64,000 nt of DNA from Anaspis maculata (taxonomy: Eukaryota > Arthropoda > Insecta > Coleoptera > Scraptiidae), in the NCBI GenBank assembly GCA_949128115.1, contig OX421964.1, positions 14,718,892 to 14,782,891 on the forward strand. The letters are read 5' to 3'. The translations under genes were made by a program, and so were the position numbers. Positions 47,044 to 58,613 of this stretch are shown here, piece after piece. The notes under the pieces were generated by a model, which had not been told where the DNA came from, ran no database searches, and saw only the letters and a list, made by a program, of their open reading frames with translations. How positions within the stretch are numbered: position 1 is the first letter of the stretch; the number at the start of each line of letters is the position of its first letter.

Positions 47044-48109
47044 TCACGCACAGTGGGCTAGAAATCGACATACGGCGCAAAAATACCAATTCATGAATAT
47101 TTTTTGTTACCAATTTTGACCTTGGATTATGATACTAAAATGTTCGAACTTTCATTTGACCAAATATTATAATTATCAAACAAGTATTATTGTAGGAAAG
47201 CTCGTGCCAGAGTTGCACTGCCTTCTATGCACATTTTCCCCCTCAGAATGACAATCAATTTCTGCCTTCCTTTCGAAGATGAATATTTGAAGGAGGCTGA
47301 ATGCTTCGACCAGCAACTCAGCTGTGACGAGAATTTTCTGTTTTCGAAACGAATGTTTTTTTTTATTAGAATTTTGGATTTGAGGAAAGTTTTCATTTAG
47401 GTCCCACAACATCCCACCTTATAATCATTACCACATTGTTCTCCAATGTTTAAGCTATCAGAGACATCGGAAACATTTTGCGACCAGGTGCGACCTTGGG
47501 TTGCAGGATTTTTTTGTTAAAAATCGCATGAGATGTAAATTTCATGGAAAATTGTAAAAATTGCTAAAACCTCTACCATTGCGAATATTCACCATTCACC
47601 AGTCATCAATGTTGCACTTTCAATATTTCGACAGCATAAAAAACGCTGATTTAGAAATACATACTCATATACAGGGTGTTCACCTGTAAATTATATTTGC
47701 CTTGCCTTGAAGACTTCTCCTTAATTTCAAAAATTAAAAACGATTCTTACATAATTTTTCCGTAGGTTACGAATCTGTCCACAAAAATTTTCTGTGGTAT
47801 ACCGCTTACAGGGTGCAACATCGAAATTTTTCTTCAAATTGAACAGCCTGTATTTTAATACAGGAATCGATCCAGATTTGGGTCCGGTGTCATAAAGGGC
47901 AACACGATTTCGATGACTCCAAAAGTGAGAATATATTGAAAACACTGTCCTAGAAGGTTTTCTGAAAGAAAATTTGCGGATCATCCACAAACTTTTGAAA
48001 AAAAAATTAAGAAAGTTACGAAAATACGTAGTATATTATTGACGCCAGGCAGTTATGCAACTCCACAAACGCAGTGGAATTGGAAATAAACCAAAGATAA
48101 CAGTCACTA

Positions 48110-48868
48110 ACGGGACCGGGAGCAAAACAGGGGTGTTGGGCGGGGAGAATCTAAAATTAATGCGCAGTACCGAGTACAACAAAGGCAGAAATTCGCTGGA
48201 AATGGTGGAAAGAGCATAGAAACACATTTTATTTCGCATGGAGAAGGCAATGAACGCCAGGAAAGAAGGAGCAAAACAGACAAGATACGGGATCGGGGAG
48301 CAAAAGAGGAGTGTTGGGTGGGGAGAAGCTAAAAACAACTCGACGCACAACAAAGAAGGAAAAAAGAATCTGTCAAACTCGTGAAAAAAGCATAAAAAAG
48401 TGACCAGCGGGACCGGGGAGCAAAACAGGGATGTTGGGCGGGAAGAATCTAAAAGTAATGCGCAGTACAACAAAGAAGAAGGCAGAAATTCGCTGGAAAT
48501 AGTGGAAAGAGCATAGAAACACATTTTATTTCGCATGGAGAAGGCAGTGAACGCCAGAAAAGAAGAAGCAAAACAGACAAGATACGGGATCGGGGAGCAA
48601 AAGAGGAGTGTTGGGTGGAGAGAAGCTAAAAACAACTCGACGCACAACAAAGAAGGAAAAAAGAATCGGTCAAACTCGTGAAAAAAGCATAAAAAAGTGA
48701 CCAGCGGGACCAGGGAGCAACAGGGGTGTTGGGCGGGAAGAATCTAAAAGTAATGCGCAGTACAACAAAGAAGAAGGCAGAAATTCGCTGGAAATAGTGG
48801 AAAGAGCATAGAAACACATTTCATTTCGCATGGAGAAGGCAATGAACGCCAGGAAAGAGCAACGTTCG
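48110..48868. repeat. Higher-order tandem repeat, 297-bp period, 2.6 copies
   Basis: Units start at about 48112, 48408 and 48703 with GCGGGACCGGGGAGCAAAAC. Each unit has two related halves: one with GGGACCGGGGAGCAAAACAG and GCAGTACAACAAAGAAG, the other with GGGATCGGGGAGCAAAAGAG and GCACAACAAAGAAGG. This is a dimeric higher-order structure. A 204-codon minus-strand frame across it is a by-product of the repeat. Confidence 0.85.
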
Positions 48869-48889
48869 CAGATCGCCGTAATTACGCAT

Positions 48890-49140
48890 TTCATTGAACT
48901 ATGGATCCATACCGAATCGTTGGGAAACACCGCGGAACGAAAAGAATGACGCCGAACAACTTTCTCCTTCGTTCAACGCTGTCAAAGGTTGACAGATGGA
49001 AGAGAGACGTCAGAGGAACGTCAACTGTCAAAAAAAAAGAACAGCAACATGCGGTGGTTGTCATGGCAGCAGCAAAGAAATGAACGCAAAAAAGGAGCAC
49101 TTTCAAGTGACGAGAAGGACTATTTAATGTGAGTAAATCG
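48890..49140 (+). other. Balanced-composition stretch, exon-like but unassigned
   Basis: Less AT-rich than its surroundings, with a 60-codon frame starting MDPYRIVGKHRGTKR and CTGTCAAAGGTTGACAG. No domain is recognised. It could be part of the missing coding content of an autonomous relative of J or K. Confidence 0.25.
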
Positions 49141-49726
49141 CATCCATCCGTACCTAAATCGTCTCAAAATTGCATAAGAAAGATAATGGTGGTAGAATTC
49201 TTACTGTAAAATGTGCGGTTGCCGTTCCCCTTTATTACACTAGCACCCCAGATTTTCATCCTGAATATAAATACATATCACACTTGATAGGTTGATGAGT
49301 CAGTCAACCAAACTTATATGAAGAAACTGATGAAGTTTAAAATTTCCGACAAAGTAACTCAGTCAATTTTTCAACATTTAGGGGAAATGAATTTGATTAT
49401 AGTTTGAGACTATTACTTGACTTAGCTTGACCCCACAAACCTGAACTTTCGGACAAACAATTTTTTTTCGATATTTCTTGAAACTTCAGCAATTTTTTTA
49501 CATGTGTTTTGTTGCATAACCTATCAAGTGTGATATATATTTATGATCAGGATGATAATCGGAATCGACTCCCATGCTGAAATACAGGGTGTCTAATTTG
49601 AATTTTTTTTTTTCGATGTTTCACCCTGTAAGCGATGTATTACAAAAAATGTTAGTGGGCAGATTCGACACCTACGGAAAAATTGTGTGAGAATCGTTTT
49701 TAATTTTTGAAATTACATATACAGGT

Positions 49727-50644
49727 GTCCGTTTTTCGAGGCTAAGCATGGGTATCTCGCTTATCATGAGAGATATATAGTCGGTTAAATTAGAAAAAAG
49801 TTGCGCATTTTCATGACGATCAATGATCCAAGAAGAAATTTGACGATTCGATTCTAGTTTTTGAGATATCGTGAAAAACGGGAATTTGGATTTTTGTTTT
49901 CATTTTTTATTCAAAAAACTGTTGAAAGTGGCCTTTTCTAATCTAGACATTGTCAGGGCGCTTTTTCAAGGGGAATTCAAGGCTGTCAAAATCTTTATTC
50001 TAGCTTTCAAAGCAACCGAGAGATACGACATTCAACTTTTTTCTCCAATGGGCGCCATATTGGATTTTGATATTTTTTAATACGGTATTCTTTTCTGGTT
50101 ACAACGATGTGCCACATGTCACTCTTGAATAAATGTTCAACATTTACGTTTTTTTTTATTTGTCGGTGGTGATTTTGTTTCCAAAGCACTCTTTGAAAGA
50201 TAAAAAAAAATTTTTGCTCAAAAGCATGAATTCAACAGTGACATGTGACACATCGTTGTAACCAGAAATAGATATTGTATTCAAAAATGTTAAAATTCAA
50301 TATGGCGCCCATAAGAGAAAACAAAGTTGAATGTCATATCTCGGTTGTTTTGAAAGCTAGAATGAAGATTTTGACAACATTAAATTCGCCTTGGAAAAGT
50401 GCCTTCACAATGTCTTGATTAAAAAAGGCTACCTTCAACCGTTTTTTAAATAAAAGATAAAAACAAAAATTACAAATTTCTGTTCTTTCTCGATATCTCG
50501 AAAACTAAAACTGACAAGTCAAATATCTTTTTGGATCATTGATCGTTATAAAAATTCGCAACTTTTTTCTAATTTAACCGACTCTGTATCTCTAACGATA
50601 AACGAGATACCCATGCTTAGCCTCGAAAAGCGGACACCCTGTAT
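49727..50644. mobile_element. Foldback I nested in the right arm of J
   Basis: Ends TACAGGTGTCCG / CGGACACCCTGTA followed by TTTTCGAGGCTAAGCATGGG in both arms. Arms of about 430 bp, with GGGCGCCATATTG and ACGATGTGCCACATGTCA near the centre. The uninterrupted left arm of J at 47700 shows the empty position. TA at both ends fits a TA target. Confidence 0.85.
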
Positions 50645-50832
50645 GCAAGGGGGAGTCCCAAGAGGGGGAAGGGAGTATAATTTATACGTGAACACCCTGT
50701 ATCAAGCGATACGGTCCTAGATTGGGTCCAAAACAAGTTACATACACTCTATGATTTCAATGCATTTACCATGCCAAAAATAGTATTGTGAATTTTTGCG
50801 CCTGTTTTTGATTTCTGGCCCACTGTGTCACG

Positions 50833-51060
50833 TAGGGGCTTGTCAAAAGCTAAATCGAACATATTGATTCTAAAAGGCTCTAAAAAAATAAAAACTTGGA
50901 GAATTTTTCCTTCTTTACCGAAATCAATTAAACATTCCCCCCCTCCCATTTCCAGGGAGCCGGAAGTGTAATAAACGCTACCCTTCGACATCACGAAGAG
51001 ACTGTCAGATATCTGAATCAGGTAAATTGATCCTAAAGGATTAAAAAAAAAATTAAAAAC
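50833..51060 (+). repeat. Tandem repeat L, right block
   Basis: It continues the units of 46600-47043 (GGGGCTTGTCAAAAGCTAAA, CATTCCCCCCCTCCCATTTC, CTACCCTTCGACATCACG) after element K. The junction is fixed by K's TCACG duplication. Confidence 0.75.
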
Positions 51061-52310
51061 TTACCTAACCTCAACGTGGCACCAGATCGAAGGTTCCGCT
51101 CCCCAATTTCGCCGCAAAGTCAGTTTTCACCTGGATTTTCTCAGTCACGTACGCGGTCACACCATCACACACTAAATTAAGCCCTTGTCGCAACAGTTCC
51201 GTATGCGTTGGAACGCCAAAAAAAAAATTCAGGAAAAAACCAATCGATAGAATTTTTTACTCCAAAAGGCACGATTCCGCTGTCGGAGCGTGTTTTTTTC
51301 TACTATCTCTATTAATTCTCTAAACAAAGTTTCAGCGAATGCAAAACAATTACCGCGGACCGTTAATATCTAGTAAGCGTGGACTAGTGATCAAGAAGTG
51401 ATCCCAACCCAAGGGTCAACGGTTTTCTCAAGACTGCGACTTCTAGTAGTTACGAATACCGCGGGTAGATGGCGTTTTTTAACCGTCGCCTCGCCAACCG
51501 CCAAATTACTTGAACCGGATTGGGTCCAACCGCCAACGAATACCGCGGGTAGATGGATGGCATTTTTTAACCGTCGCCTTGCCAACCGCCAAATTCCTTG
51601 AACCGGATTGCGTCCAGAACACATTTATTTCAGTTGTTTCCACTTGGTAAATCATAGGTACCTAACGATAAATCGAGTTGTTTTGTTTAGCACCATTTCC
51701 CGACCAATAAGTATCGCACTTCACAAACTAATGGAGAATTCCATTCCATGGCCGGCCCCGATTTGCAAGTTTTAGGGCGTTTTCGTTCCAATAAAACAAG
51801 CGACGATAACTGAACGTGAACCGATCTCTACGAGACTCACCTGAAAAGTTGCAACTGCGATACTGCGAATACTCAAGCATCTCTCTCTTCGCACTATCAC
51901 GATAACAAAACACGATCTGCCCGCCGGTGCTGGAAAATAACCGCTAGAGCGTCCGGTAACCGAACAAATGAAAACGCGGAAATTCGCCTGCTGAATTATA
52001 CAGTACAGTCGCTAAAATTCACTGGGAGCAACCAAGCACGAGTAACCTACACTGTTTCCAGTTGGAAGACGCGGAAAGACCGATTTTTCCACAGTATCTC
52101 GACACTCATCACGGCACCGCAAAACTTGGAAGTGGAACTGAAATTGGACAACGGACAATGGACGTCCCCACTCCCCACTCACCAAGAACGTTCCCGCTTC
52201 CGCTCCGCATGACTTTCGCGCAGACGCGTAGTAATGGCCGCCGCAGCGTTGCCAACACTGCAAACTGCAACACCGAGAAAACGACTTGTCAGGAGGAATG
52301 AACAATCATC
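51061..52310. other. GC-richer region with internal 85-bp duplication, promoter-like
   Basis: Base composition rises, with several CpG-containing words (GTACGCGGTCAC, TACCGCGGGTAG, GCAGACGCG). Two tandem copies of about 85 bp (about 51454-51536 and 51537-51620) share GAATACCGCGGGTAGATGG and CCAAATTNCTTGAACCGGAT. On the minus strand a strong donor (TTAG|GTAAGT) sits at about 51066. This could be a promoter/first-exon region of a host gene reading leftwards, but no coding exon is identified. Confidence 0.3.
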
Positions 52311-52428
52311 CCAGTTACACAGTTTCACAGGTAACTGCTTGCACCTGGGAAACCAAGAAAGAAATGCAATTTTTGCAGCACGGCAATGTCGATTTTATAT
52401 TTCTTCATAATTTATGTCACCTCGCAGG

Positions 52429-52510
52429 ACGGATGCAGTGTCTCGGTCTCGCAGCATAAGTGCACAGTTGGTTGCATACCATCAACCTCTAGAGATGGCT
52501 GCATGCTGCG
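52429..52510 (+). repeat. Short dispersed repeat, copy 2
   Basis: Matches 7279-7352 (ACGGATGCAGTGTCTC, GCACAGTTGGTTGCATAC, CATCAACCTCTAGAGATGG). The rest of 52310-53280 is unassigned AT-rich sequence. Confidence 0.6.
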
Positions 52511-53280
52511 TAATTAATAGGCCATCCACATTTCAATTTCCATGTTTTAGTCAGTGGTTTGAGGTGACCAACAGTCCTGATTTGGTAAGGACAGGTTTAG
52601 ATTTTTACACCTTTGCTTTGTCCTGTTTCACGTTCATGTACTGATTTGTCCTGATTTCAAGCAGAAATACTGATTAGTTCTGATTTCAAGCTCGATTTCA
52701 GTTAAATTTTGTGTTTTTTCTATCTTGGAATTTTATTTCTAATGACCGACCACATTTGAATTTCTTTCAATATTGATAGAGTTGCCAAAAGCTCTATTCT
52801 AAAGAGAACATGTTATCCTCTTCTTCGACGACGATTTTTTCACCCCCTTTTCCCCAGGTACAGCCCAGGGAAGTTCTTTTTTTCAATTCTTAGCAATTGT
52901 ATTTTTCATGTTGGTGAAATTTTTGGGAAAAAGGGGCATTTTGCTCAACACCATTCCCCCCCCCCTTAGACCCTCGCTTAGACCTTCCTTTCTCTTTCGC
53001 ATGTCTGTTTTTTCAATGTCCTGATTTTCATTCATTTGGCGTTGGTCACCTTACAGTGGTTATTCCAAGTACCTACCTATGAATTGGACAAATATATTGT
53101 AGCATTTGTGGCTGAAGGTTTTTATCAATTTATAGATTAACATCGACTTTGAGAATTCACAGCCAGTAACAAAAATAATGAATAATGTATTCAAAATGGG
53201 ATTCTTTTATGGCTCAGATTTGTCCAATCTTACGACGCTCTGGAGCTGCCACAACAAAAGATGAAATTATTTTCTACTAA

Positions 53281-53468
53281 ACTCAGAGTTGCAAGTCAGA
53301 ATTCTGAGTTACAACCCAGAATTTCGAGTTAAAACTCAGAATTTCGAGTTACAACTCAGAATTTCGAATTGCAAGTCAGAATTCCGAGTTGCAAGTCAGA
53401 ATTCCGGGTTACAACTCAGAATTTCGAGTTGCAATTCAGAATTCCGAGTTGCAAGTCAGAATTCCGAC
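53281..53468 (+). repeat. Minisatellite, 20-bp unit, about 9 copies
   Basis: Units of the form GAGTTGCAAGTCAGAATTCC with alternation of GTTGCAAG and GTTACAAC. Because 20 is not a multiple of 3 the encoded repeat cycles through frames, yet one frame stays open across the array. Not coding. Confidence 0.92.
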
Positions 53469-53469
53469 C

Positions 53470-55070
53470 ATTTTGGGCAGCTGACTGCCGGTATAACCCA
53501 GGCCCTAGCAATACTTCTGTGAGAAAAACGATGTAATAAAAAAAAAATCTGAATCGTTAGAGAGACATCCAAGGACAAATAACACAGGTCAACACCAATT
53601 TTGTGCCTGGGATAAGTATACCAAATTTCTGTTGCTTGAGTCAAAGCAACCTGAAAAAAAATAATATCCCATGAAAAAGTTTGCTTTTGACAAATTTAAA
53701 AATTTATGAAAATTTCGATTTTGATAAATTCACTTGTTGAAAAAAATTGAAAAATTTTTTTTTTGTTTTTTCTATCAACCTTAACAAATAATTAATACAA
53801 AATAATAAAAAAAAAACAGAAATGAAGTCCTTGACTCTTCCTACTATGATCATGAGAACTTTAACATTTTTTAATTTTTTTCGGCATTTTTAATTTTTTA
53901 CAAATGTCAATTAAAACACTCGACTATCATTTTTGCGATTCCAGAGCACTCTAGACTCTAATGTAGATGACACATGAACGTCAGAATTTCCCTCCGTCTC
54001 TCTATAAACTGATTTTCTGATTTTATTCATCATATGAAATCTGTTCCATCAGTACCTACCAATATTACAAAAGCAAACTTTAATGAGAATGTGGGTATTT
54101 TTCCATTATTTTGACTCATGACATTCAATAAAATCATAAAATAAACCCAGGTACAAAAATTTTTTTTCACTTTGTTGACCTGTGTAATCGATCGGGTGCT
54201 TTCGCGATTTCTGATACATTTTCCAGCAATATCGCATCAAAGTTGGCGGCTGGTCAACTCTTCAATTCGCTGATATTTCTTGGAGTTTTTGCGATTTTTT
54301 TCAAATAATAGTACTTATTCCCCAACAAACAATTCTGAATCGAATGGTGCTGTCAGATATTGAGTATTCACGTTATACCGGGTGAAAAAAAAATCAACTT
54401 TTCAGTTTCTTGGCCGATTTTCACAAACTTAGTGAATATACGTCTGCCTCTGCATCTATCCATTATTTTACCCAGCACAAACTGAGCTGTGGATAACGAA
54501 ATCATGTCAATATAAATTAGAGATAAGTTAAAATTATTAAGTCATTTCAAACAATTCACGGAACATTTCTGGTGAAATAGTGGGACAACTTAGAGGAAAG
54601 TAAGATATTTTACAAACGCATGAGGGTATGTTTTGTGCAATAGTGAGTTAAAATGAAATATCTGAAGACTTTTATTGAATCAGTTGGTTTTTTGGTATAA
54701 GAGTGAGATATCTTTCACAGTCAAATACTGAGATAACATGAAAAACAAGGACAACTTGAAATTTTCAAATCAGATTTGTTGTAAAATTGGGACATGTTGA
54801 AATGTCTTCGTATTATACCAGAAGGCAAGATCAAATTCGATCTATTTCTCAGTAGAAGAAATAGAACATTTGAGATGTTCGAGTATTAGACCAGAACTGT
54901 TGGAAAAACAGATAATTATAACAGTGAGATATTCATTTTTTATGAACTTCCATGATGATTCTGAGCAATTCGATTTTTTTACCAGGTAGAGAATAGCTTG
55001 GAGCTATAGATTTTGAAATAATCCGAAAATCAGAAATTTGAAGTTATCTTACTATCATTCTAGCACAGCG
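53470..55070. other. Unassigned AT-rich sequence
   Basis: No ORF above 62 codons and no repeat partner, except a CCGGGTGAAAAA phrase near 54380 that resembles foldback termini. Many GTGAGATA/CAGTGAGATA-like words occur at 54580-54930 but without regular spacing. Confidence 0.35.
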
Positions 55071-55342
55071 ATATATCAATTAATTATCCATTAAATTCCA
55101 ATTTTTCCATCACCGCAAAACTTTTTTTAGCTTGAAACTGATTTAAAATCTCGACCCCAGAACCGAGACTCAACAACAATAAGGATCGGCTCGTGGGTTC
55201 AAGTGTAGCGTAGAAACCTGGTAGAAATAGAATGTCAATCTGGTTATGATCGTTTGGTATATGGGTGCACTCGACAACAGTCTAAGCTCTTCCAAAGTGA
55301 TGTTAGCCACCACCTATAATTCCCTTCCATACACCTGTGTAG

Positions 55343-55495
55343 CTGCGGGTTCCACCAAAAATTTAACAGCGAGTTAACTTTAACCTGAATTATTTGCTGA
55401 GTAACCGGCCATGCTATTGGCTGTGTCATAGCAGCTAACTCAGGTTAAAGTTAACACGCTGCTAACTTTTTGGTGGAAGCCGCAGTAGGTGTATT
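55343..55495. mobile_element. Small foldback T, left-arm copy
   Basis: CTGCGGGTTCCACCAAAAAT / inverted CTGCGGCTTCCACCAAAAAG ends, with GTTAACTTTAACCTGA pairing inside. Present in mirror image at 56127-56269, so it predates the large palindrome. Confidence 0.85.
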
Positions 55496-56126
55496 TATTT
55501 TGCAAAGAAAACATCGTTGTTATATAGGCAGCTTATTTAATCTTATGTATCACGTGTTGCATAGTCCAAGATTCACACTGTTTTGGAACTTCTGTGGGAA
55601 AGGCAAAGCGCAGCTTCAGTTTGAATGACGGATATGTCATTTTCGGTCCTACGACGTTCGATGCAACGCTTTTCGGTTGTACGACTTTCGATTCTACATC
55701 TTTCGGTTCTACGATGAGAAAAATATTTGACGCTAAGTCGACGTGGCCGCCATGCATAGAACCGAAAGTCGCAGAACCGAAAGACGCAGAGCCGAACGTC
55801 GTAGAACCGAACGTCGTAGGACCGAAATGCGCCATGTTGGAGGGCGGGCATAAAAGTGGTACTCAACACGTCGACTTAGCGTCAAATATTTTTCTCATCG
55901 TAGAACCGAAAGATGTAGAATCGAAAGTCGTACAACCGAAAAGCGTTGCATCGAACGTCGTAGGACCGAAAATGACATATCCGTCATTCAAACTGAAGCT
56001 GCGCTTTGCCTTTCCCACAGAAGTTCCAAAACAGTGTGAATCTTGGACTATGCAACACGTGATACATAAGATTAAATAAGCTGCCTATATAACAACGATG
56101 TTTTCTTTGCAAAATAAATACACCTA

Positions 56127-56269
56127 CTGCGGCTTCCACCAAAAAGTTAGCAGCGTGTTAACTTTAACCTGAGTTAGCTGCTATGACACAGCCAATAGCA
56201 TGGCCGGTTACTCAGCAAATAATTCAGGTTAAAGTTAACTCGCTGTTAAATTTTTGGTGGAACCCGCAG
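56127..56269. mobile_element. Small foldback T, right-arm copy
   Basis: Mirror copy of 55343-55495 within the large palindrome, with identical internal order reversed. Positions 56545-57080 beyond it are unassigned. Confidence 0.85.
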
Positions 56270-57082
56270 CTACACAGGTGTATGGAAGGGAATTATAGGT
56301 GGTGGCTAACATCACTTTGGAAGAGCTTAGACTGTTGTCGAGTGCACCCATATACCAAACGATCATAACCAGATTGACATTCTATTTCTACCAGGTTTCT
56401 ACGCTACACTTGAACCCACGAGCCGATCCTTATTGTTGTTGAGTCTCGGTTCTGGGGTCGAGATTTTAAATCAGTTTCAATAAGCTAAAAAAAGTTTTGC
56501 GGTGATGGAAAAATTGGAATTTAATGGATAATTAATTGATATATGTGGATATTGTGTTGAACACATCAGATACCTATTATGTATCACGACATCATCACTA
56601 TTCATGAACGTAATACATACAGGGTATTTTATTTATAATTCCACAAGCTAGGTGTAGCTTGTCTGATTTTCATATTTTGATCTGACTGCGAATATCATCT
56701 GTATTATTCATATCATCTATCATCCTCTAAAATTAAAATTGTGTTTTGACCATTTTGTTTTGCAAAATTCTACAAATTTGGATCGAATAAATTTATTTTG
56801 TTTTGTTTTTTTGTTCGATTCATTGAGAGACCATTTGAGGTTGTTATTTAATCCTTGTGAATCACCTTATCACTAAAAATAACTGGCGCTCAACAAAGCA
56901 TTACGATTGCAGGTAAGTGGAATTTATTGTTATATCTCACACGAATTTGACTCAATCATCTCCCGAATTCACCCCTGAAGTCCTTGCTTTTGGTTTATTT
57001 TCTAAAGTTTACCTTTTCTCAGAAAAGAGCGTTACACAAATAGCTCCGTTGTTCATCATCCGATTTTCATAAATAAACTGAG

Positions 57083-58606
57083 GAGAGAAATTGTTCACAA
57101 TTTTATAAGCATTTCAATTCAGTAAACAGAATTCGACCAGCTTTTTTAGTTTTTGAGATATTTGAGAAAAAAGAAAAAGTTGCAATTTCTTTTATTATCA
57201 ATATCTTTTTTATTATTCATTTCACACTGATGAGATTTGCACATTCTTAAGGCATTTTTCAAAGATACTACTGCAGACGTTGCTACTTTTTTTTCATCTC
57301 TTTTTGTCTCAAAGATACAACCACTAACTTTCGATTTTCTTACGGACGCCTACTGTTTTTTTACCATTTTCAAATACCCATTTTTATTACCTTTTCAACG
57401 ATGTATGACAACCCTACAGAAAAATTGGAATTCCAATTCAAAATAATAAAAATAACAAATTACGATCAAAATCAAGTCGCCTGGAGAGCGGTCGCTAAAG
57501 CGTTGCCATGGAAAATGAAAATCAACAGGCACGCTTCTTTTTCAAACTTTTCCGTCATTCTGTATTTGACACATTTTTGCAAATTAAACAAAAGGGCCCA
57601 AAATCATTTCTCTAACGAAAAAAAGTTTGACATGTTCGTTACTTACATTCAAGCAAATCGAAATGTAAACATCACGGGTGAAAACTATTTGCAAAATTTC
57701 CCGGAACGCCCTCACCCAATGTTTGACAACGTTGGTGTTTTGCCCTGACATCGTGCGACTTTTATCTTTGGGGCTACGCCAAGAATGAAATTTATGATTT
57801 TGAGCCTCCGGAAAATAGACGGGTGTTAGAGGCAAGAGTGGTGAATACGTTGAGTAACATCAACCAAAATACGTTGGGAAGAGTAACTAATTCTGTCAGA
57901 CGGCAATGCGAAAGATGCATCTAACAAAATGGAGGTCACATTCAGCAATTCAATTAATTTTGCAGCTGAATTGGCTTTATTCAGCCAGTTTTTTTTAATT
58001 ATTATGTTCATTGGGTTCGATTTAGTTATTTATTGTTTTATTAAAGGTGGTGACCCTCAAATACAATTTATAAAACAAAAACAAAATATTTTTGTTTTCC
58101 ATAGCAACGCCTTAGCGACCGCTCTCCGGGCGACTTGATTTAGATCGTAATTCGTTATTTTTTATTATTTTGAATTGAAAATTCAAATTTCTTTTAAGGT
58201 TGTCATACATCGTTGAAATGGTAATAAAAATAGGTATTTAAAAATGATAAAAAAACAGTAGGCGTCCATAAGAAAATCGAAAGTTCGTGGTTGTATCTTT
58301 GAGACAAAAAAAAAATGGAAAAAAGTAGCAGTATTATCAGTACTATCCTTAAAAAGTGCCTTAAGAATGTTCAAGTCTCATTAGTGTGGAATGAATCATA
58401 AAAAAGATATTGATAATAAAAGAAAATGCAATTTTTTCTTTTTTCTCGAATATCTCAAAAACTAAAAAAGATGGTCAAATTCTGTTGACTAAATTGGAAT
58501 GCCAATAAAATTGTGAACCATTTCTCTAATTTAAACTTTCTTGTATCTCTAATAATAACGAAGTTACCCATAGTGGCACCTCGAATCTTGGACACACTGT
58601 ATACAA
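57083..58606. mobile_element. Foldback U with mariner relic in its loop
   Basis: Arms 57083-57530 and 58080-58527 pair over landmarks AATTGTTCACAATTTTAT, AATTGCATTTTC-like, CGATTTTCTTACGGACGCC, CAACGATGTATGACAAC and GGAGAGCGGTCGCTAA. The right terminus ends GGACACACTGTATAC at about 58606, but the matching left terminus is missing or diverged. The loop contains a transposase fragment. Confidence 0.75.
57745..57940 (+). pseudogene. Mariner-family transposase C-terminal fragment
   Basis: Reads TSCDFYLWGYAKNEIYDFEP, ENRRVLEARVVNTLSNI and VTNSVRRQCERCI-stop, then QNGGH. This matches the block after the second aspartate (SPDLTPCDFxLWGxxK) and the end (RxxxCxxxxGGHxEH) of mariner-type transposases. 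The stop before GGH and missing N-terminus mark it as dead. Confidence 0.7.
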
Positions 58607-58613
58607 CTCTTCT

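Larger units (their letters stand above)
47668..50702. mobile_element. Foldback J nested in K
   Basis: Left arm 47668-47868 (TATACAGGGTGTTCACCTGT...). The inverted right arm is 49583-49726 plus 50645-50702, and is itself split by foldback I. Shared arm landmarks: TTTCAAAAATTAAAAACGAT, CCGTAGGT and GCTTACAGGGTGCAACATCG. The loop of about 1.7 kb contains a 297-bp-period array and 49140-49580, which is unassigned. Confidence 0.78.
47049..50827. mobile_element. 3.8-kb element K with Transib/RSS-like ends and 5-bp TSD
   Basis: TCACG is duplicated at 47044-47048 and 50828-50832. Both ends begin with CACAGTG, then 22 bases (GGCYAGAAATC... to GGCG), then CAAAAAT. A CACAGTG heptamer, a spacer of about 22-23 bp and an A-rich nonamer-like block, with a 5-bp duplication, are the features of Transib transposons and of the V(D)J signals related to them. 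No transposase is recognised inside; the interior is another foldback (J), a tandem array and unassigned DNA, so K is non-autonomous. It interrupts tandem array L. Confidence 0.7.
55071..56544. repeat. 1.47-kb near-perfect palindrome
   Basis: Left arm 55071-55745 and right arm 55867-56544 are inverted copies of about 675 bp around a spacer of about 121 bp. The only clear difference I saw by eye is a 3-base TAA indel at the GCTTGAAAC / GTTTCAATAAGC position. Each arm holds a complete small foldback. The inner arm ends and spacer are built of degenerate 15-bp GTAGAACCGAAAGTC units. Both strands give the same frames by symmetry. It is either a young foldback element or a recent inverted duplication. 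Confidence 0.9.

Noticed and set aside
48036..48650. 204-codon leucine/cysteine-rich protein on the minus strand
   Set aside because: The frame simply follows the 297-bp tandem repeat (99 codons per unit keeps phase), with no start context or domain.
51064..51250. About 59-codon open frame on the minus strand near the GTAAGT donor
   Set aside because: No start, no acceptor and a stop before the donor; not enough to call an exon.
53281..53468. CRISPR-like array
   Set aside because: Units are 20 bp head-to-tail with no unique spacers, in a eukaryotic context; it is a minisatellite.
55071..56544. Large palindrome dismissed as an assembly artefact
   Set aside because: A 3-bp indel between arms and a unique spacer of about 121 bp argue against a simple artefact, though long reads are needed.
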